A DNA stretch of 6,242 bases from Pseudomonadota bacterium (GTDB taxonomy: Bacteria; Pseudomonadota; Alphaproteobacteria; Sphingomonadales; Sphingomonadaceae), in assembly GCA_023422695.1 (NCBI GenBank), contig JAFAGN010000005.1, forward strand, positions 1 to 6,242, given 5' to 3'. Of this stretch, positions 4,082-6,242 are shown piece after piece. The notes below the pieces were generated by a model, which ran no database searches, had not been told where the DNA came from, and saw only the letters and a list, made by a program, of their open reading frames with translations. How positions within the stretch are numbered: the first letter of the stretch is position 1; every line of letters begins with the position of its first letter. The position numbers and the translations under genes are program-made.

Positions 4082-5362
4082 ATGCACGATATCCGCCTGA
4101 TCCGGGATAACCCGCAAGCCTTTGACGCCGGCCTCGCACGCCGCGGCCTCGAACCCCTGTCCGCCGCTATCCTGGCCGCCGACGCATCGGTGCGCGCGTT
4201 GCAGACCGACATTCAGGCGTCGCTGGCGCGCCGCAACGAAGCGTCGAAGCTGATCGGTCAGGCGATGGCCAACGGCGACAAGGACAGGGCCGAGGCGCTG
4301 AAGGCCGAGGTTGCCGAGCTCAAGACATCGCTGCCCGCGAAGGAAGATGCCGAACGCGAGCAGCTTGCCGCGCTGCACGACAGGCTCGCCGCGCTCCCCA
4401 ATCTGCCCGCAGCCGACGTCCCCGATGGCGAGGACGAAGAGGGCAATGTCGAAATTTCGCGCTGGGGAACCCCGCGGACATTCGATTTCACGCCGCAAGA
4501 GCACGCCGACTTTGCCCCCGCGCTCGGGCTCGATTTCGAAACCGCCGCCAAGATGTCGGGCGCACGCTTCGCATTCCTGAAGGGGCAGATGGCACGGCTC
4601 GAAAGGGCGCTGGGCCAGTTCATGATCGACAAGCAGACGATCGATGCGGGCTATACCGAATGCGCCACCCCGCTGATGGTCCGCGACGAAGCGGCGTTCG
4701 GTACGACCCAGCTACCGAAATTCCGCGAGGATCTGTTCCAGACCACCGACGGTCGCTGGCTGATCTCGACGTCGGAAATGAGCCTGACCAACGCGGTGCG
4801 CGAAGAGATTTTGCCCGAGGCCGTTCTGCCGATCCGCATGACCGCGCTCACTCCCTGCTTCCGGTCCGAAGCGGGGTCGGCGGGGCGCGACACGCGCGGC
4901 TATATCCGCCAGCACCAGTTCTGGAAGGTCGAGCTGGTGTCGGTGGTCCGTCCCGAGGACAGCGACGCCGAACTCGAACGCAAGACGCGGGCCGCGGAAA
5001 CGATCCTTGAGGCGCTCGAACTGCCGTATCGCAAGATGCTGCTGTGCGCCGGCGACATGGGCTTTGCGGCGCGCAAGACCTATGACCTTGAGGTGTGGCT
5101 GCCCGGTCAGAACAGCTATCGCGAGATTTCGAGCTGTTCGAACTGCGGCGATTTTCAGGCCCGGCGCATGAATACGCGCTTCCGCCGCGAGGGAGCCAAA
5201 GGCAACGAGTTCGTCCATACATTGAACGGGTCGGGGCTCGCGGTCGGGCGCACGCTGGTCGCGGTGCTCGAGAATTATCAGCAGGCGGATGGGAGTGTCA
5301 TCGTTCCCGACGCACTGCTTCCGTACATGGGCGGGATCACGAAACTCACGCCAAAGACCTAA
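4082..5362 (+). CDS. serS: Seryl-tRNA synthetase
   Basis: This 426-aa class II aminoacyl-tRNA synthetase activates serine with ATP and charges tRNA-Ser (and tRNA-Sec where present) in the cytoplasm. The N-terminal MHDIRLIRDNP and the helical arm (about residues 30-105, rich in A, K, E and L) form the coiled coil that recognises the long variable arm of tRNA-Ser. The catalytic domain shows the TSEMSLTN serine-pocket loop (230-237), motif 2 CFRSEAGSAGRDTRG (259-273) with R261 and E263, the QFWKVE segment (279-284), and motif 3 NGSGLAVGRTL (382-392) with R390. Length and start are normal for the family. No Shine-Dalgarno precedes the ATG. It is insulated upstream by a terminator and followed after 96 bp by surE on the same strand, with an inverted repeat between them. 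Complete and apparently functional. Confidence 0.98.
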   Translation: MHDIRLIRDNPQAFDAGLARRGLEPLSAAILAADASVRALQTDIQASLARRNEASKLIGQAMANGDKDRAEALKAEVAELKTSLPAKEDAEREQLAALHDRLAALPNLPAADVPDGEDEEGNVEISRWGTPRTFDFTPQEHADFAPALGLDFETAAKMSGARFAFLKGQMARLERALGQFMIDKQTIDAGYTECATPLMVRDEAAFGTTQLPKFREDLFQTTDGRWLISTSEMSLTNAVREEILPEAVLPIRMTALTPCFRSEAGSAGRDTRGYIRQHQFWKVELVSVVRPEDSDAELERKTRAAETILEALELPYRKMLLCAGDMGFAARKTYDLEVWLPGQNSYREISSCSNCGDFQARRMNTRFRREGAKGNEFVHTLNGSGLAVGRTLVAVLENYQQADGSVIVPDALLPYMGGITKLTPKT

Positions 5363-5364
5363 CA

Positions 5365-5440
5365 TTCGTCATGCCGGACTTGATCCGGCATCCAAGCCAT
5401 CGCCGTTGCATGGATGCCGGATCAAGTCCGGCATGACGAA
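5365..5440. repeat. Perfect 30-bp inverted repeat (REP-like palindromic element) between serS and surE
   Basis: The arm at 5365-5394 is the exact reverse complement of the arm at 5411-5440, with a 16-base loop. Each arm is itself a small palindrome, ATGCCGGA-cttga-TCCGGCAT (5371-5391 in the left arm). The core GTCATGCCGGACTTGATCCG is a sequence I recognise as widely dispersed in intergenic regions of sphingomonads and other alphaproteobacteria. The RNA could fold as one long hairpin or two short ones. It begins 3 bp after the serS stop and ends 18 bp before the probable surE start, so it could affect mRNA stability or partial termination. Confidence 0.92.
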
Positions 5441-5458
5441 GAGAGAAAGACCAAAGCC

Positions 5459-6223
5459 TTGCGCATCCTCCTCACCAACGACGACGGCTATCACGCCCCC
5501 GGCCTCGCCATTCTCGAAGCCATCGCGCGCCAGCTCAGCGACGACATCTGGGTCTGCGCGCCTGCCGAGGAACAGTCGGGCGCGGGCCATTCACTCACGC
5601 TGTCGCGCCCGGTGCGCATTCGCGAACATGGGCCGCAGCGTTGGTCGTGCAGCGGTACGCCGACTGATTCGGTGATGATGGCGATCAGCAAGCTGATGCC
5701 CGAAAAGCCCGACTTGATCCTGTCGGGGGTCAACCGCGGCGCCAATCTGGGCGACGATGTCACTTATTCAGGCACCGTGTCGGCGGCGATCGAGGGCGCG
5801 CTGGCGGGCATCCGCTCGATCGCGCTCAGCCAAGTCTATGCGCGCGAAGGCATGGGCGACACCGTACCCTTCGAGCCCGCCGAAGTGTGGGGCGCCAAGG
5901 TGCTGCGCCCGCTGCTCGATATGGATATGGCGCCGCGCACGCTGATCAACGTCAACTTCCCCGCGATCCCCGCTGCCGACGTCCGCGGCATCCGCGTCAC
6001 CCGGCAGGGCTTCCACGATTATGGCCGCGGCTCAATCGTCGAAGGCACCGATCCGCGCGGCTATCGCTATTACTGGTTTGGGCTGCATGGCATCGAGCAT
6101 AGCCCTGGGCACGATAGCGACCTGGAGGCGATCGACGATCGCTATATCTCGGTCACCCCGCTCCAGCTTGATCTGACGCATGATGCGTCGCTGGCGGCTT
6201 TGCGAGGTGCATACACGGCCTGA
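5459..6223 (+). CDS. surE: 5'/3'-nucleotidase SurE (survival protein)
   Basis: From the TTG at 5459 the protein is 254 aa and begins MRILLTNDDGYHAPGL, the standard SurE N-terminus. SurE is a divalent-metal-dependent phosphatase that removes phosphate from nucleoside 5'- and 3'-monophosphates (some also cut short polyphosphate) and is linked to stationary-phase survival. Metal ligands are visible as D8 and D9 in TNDDG, S40 in EEQSGAGHSLT, and N92 in SGVNRGANLGDDVTYSGT (89-106), followed by SAAIEGALAG. The C-terminal part, with DDRYISVTPLQLDLT (226-240), is typical. An in-frame ATG at 5414 lies inside the inverted repeat and would add 15 unconserved residues (MPDQVRHDEERKTKA), so I prefer the TTG. 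Its ribosome binding site is weak (GAAGAGAG about 12 bases upstream). Probably co-transcribed with serS, as is common in this lineage. Complete. Confidence 0.95.
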   Translation: MRILLTNDDGYHAPGLAILEAIARQLSDDIWVCAPAEEQSGAGHSLTLSRPVRIREHGPQRWSCSGTPTDSVMMAISKLMPEKPDLILSGVNRGANLGDDVTYSGTVSAAIEGALAGIRSIALSQVYAREGMGDTVPFEPAEVWGAKVLRPLLDMDMAPRTLINVNFPAIPAADVRGIRVTRQGFHDYGRGSIVEGTDPRGYRYYWFGLHGIEHSPGHDSDLEAIDDRYISVTPLQLDLTHDASLAALRGAYTA

Positions 6224-6242
6224 TCCGTCGCCCCCGCGAAGG

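Noticed and set aside
2916..4139. 407-codon minus-strand open frame rich in D, E, P and L opposite the serine-rich gene
   Set aside because: It is the antisense reading of Ser/Gly codons, which gives acidic and proline-rich repeats; it has no family resemblance, crosses the terminator and runs into serS. The plus-strand gene has a signal peptide, terminator and sorting tail.
5369..5590. Minus-strand small open frame reading MPDLIRHP-type peptide through the inverted repeat
   Set aside because: This peptide pattern is the usual spurious translation of this palindromic repeat and the rest is antisense to surE.

Overview
The window (6242 bp, high GC) reads as a chromosomal segment of an alphaproteobacterium, most likely a sphingomonad (Sphingopyxis/Sphingomonas-like). 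This is inferred from an RcdA (DUF1465) gene beside two small YdcH (DUF465) genes, an alphaproteobacterial DksA that keeps only one zinc-finger cysteine, a serS-surE pair, a serine-rich protein with a PEP-CTERM-like tail, and a palindromic intergenic repeat of a type common in these genomes. No phage, transposase, CRISPR array, rRNA or tRNA was seen.

Left part (1-2200), mostly minus strand. After an odd 50-base C/GC tract come rcdA (cell-cycle proteolysis adaptor family) and, upstream of it, a YdcH-family gene. A second YdcH-family gene runs divergently on the plus strand; it is only 52 codons long. It converges on a PilZ-domain gene, with a strong hairpin across the junction, and dksA follows on the minus strand. 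This block is regulatory: a ClpXP adaptor relative, a predicted c-di-GMP receptor and a predicted ppGpp co-regulator of RNA polymerase. GANTC sites (the CcrM methylation motif of alphaproteobacteria) cluster in two of its intergenic regions.

Middle (2201-3972). A 437-bp divergent intergenic region separates dksA from a 418-aa, extremely Ser/Gly-rich exported protein. That protein has a signal peptide, a basic segment with a CxxC, a Gly/Phe-rich stretch, eleven VST-centred repeats, three long poly-Ser runs and a C-terminal VPAPP/hydrophobic/RRR tail. A textbook intrinsic terminator follows. This is the least conventional gene here and the best candidate for something undescribed.

Right part (3973-6242), plus strand. 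serS appears to have no Shine-Dalgarno sequence and a promoter-like element placed for a leaderless mRNA. A perfect 30-bp inverted repeat sits between serS and surE. surE probably starts at a TTG just after the repeat, not at an in-frame ATG inside it. The window ends 19 bp after surE. The genes are ordinary for the lineage apart from the serine-rich protein and the repeat structures, and no multi-gene novel system is evident.
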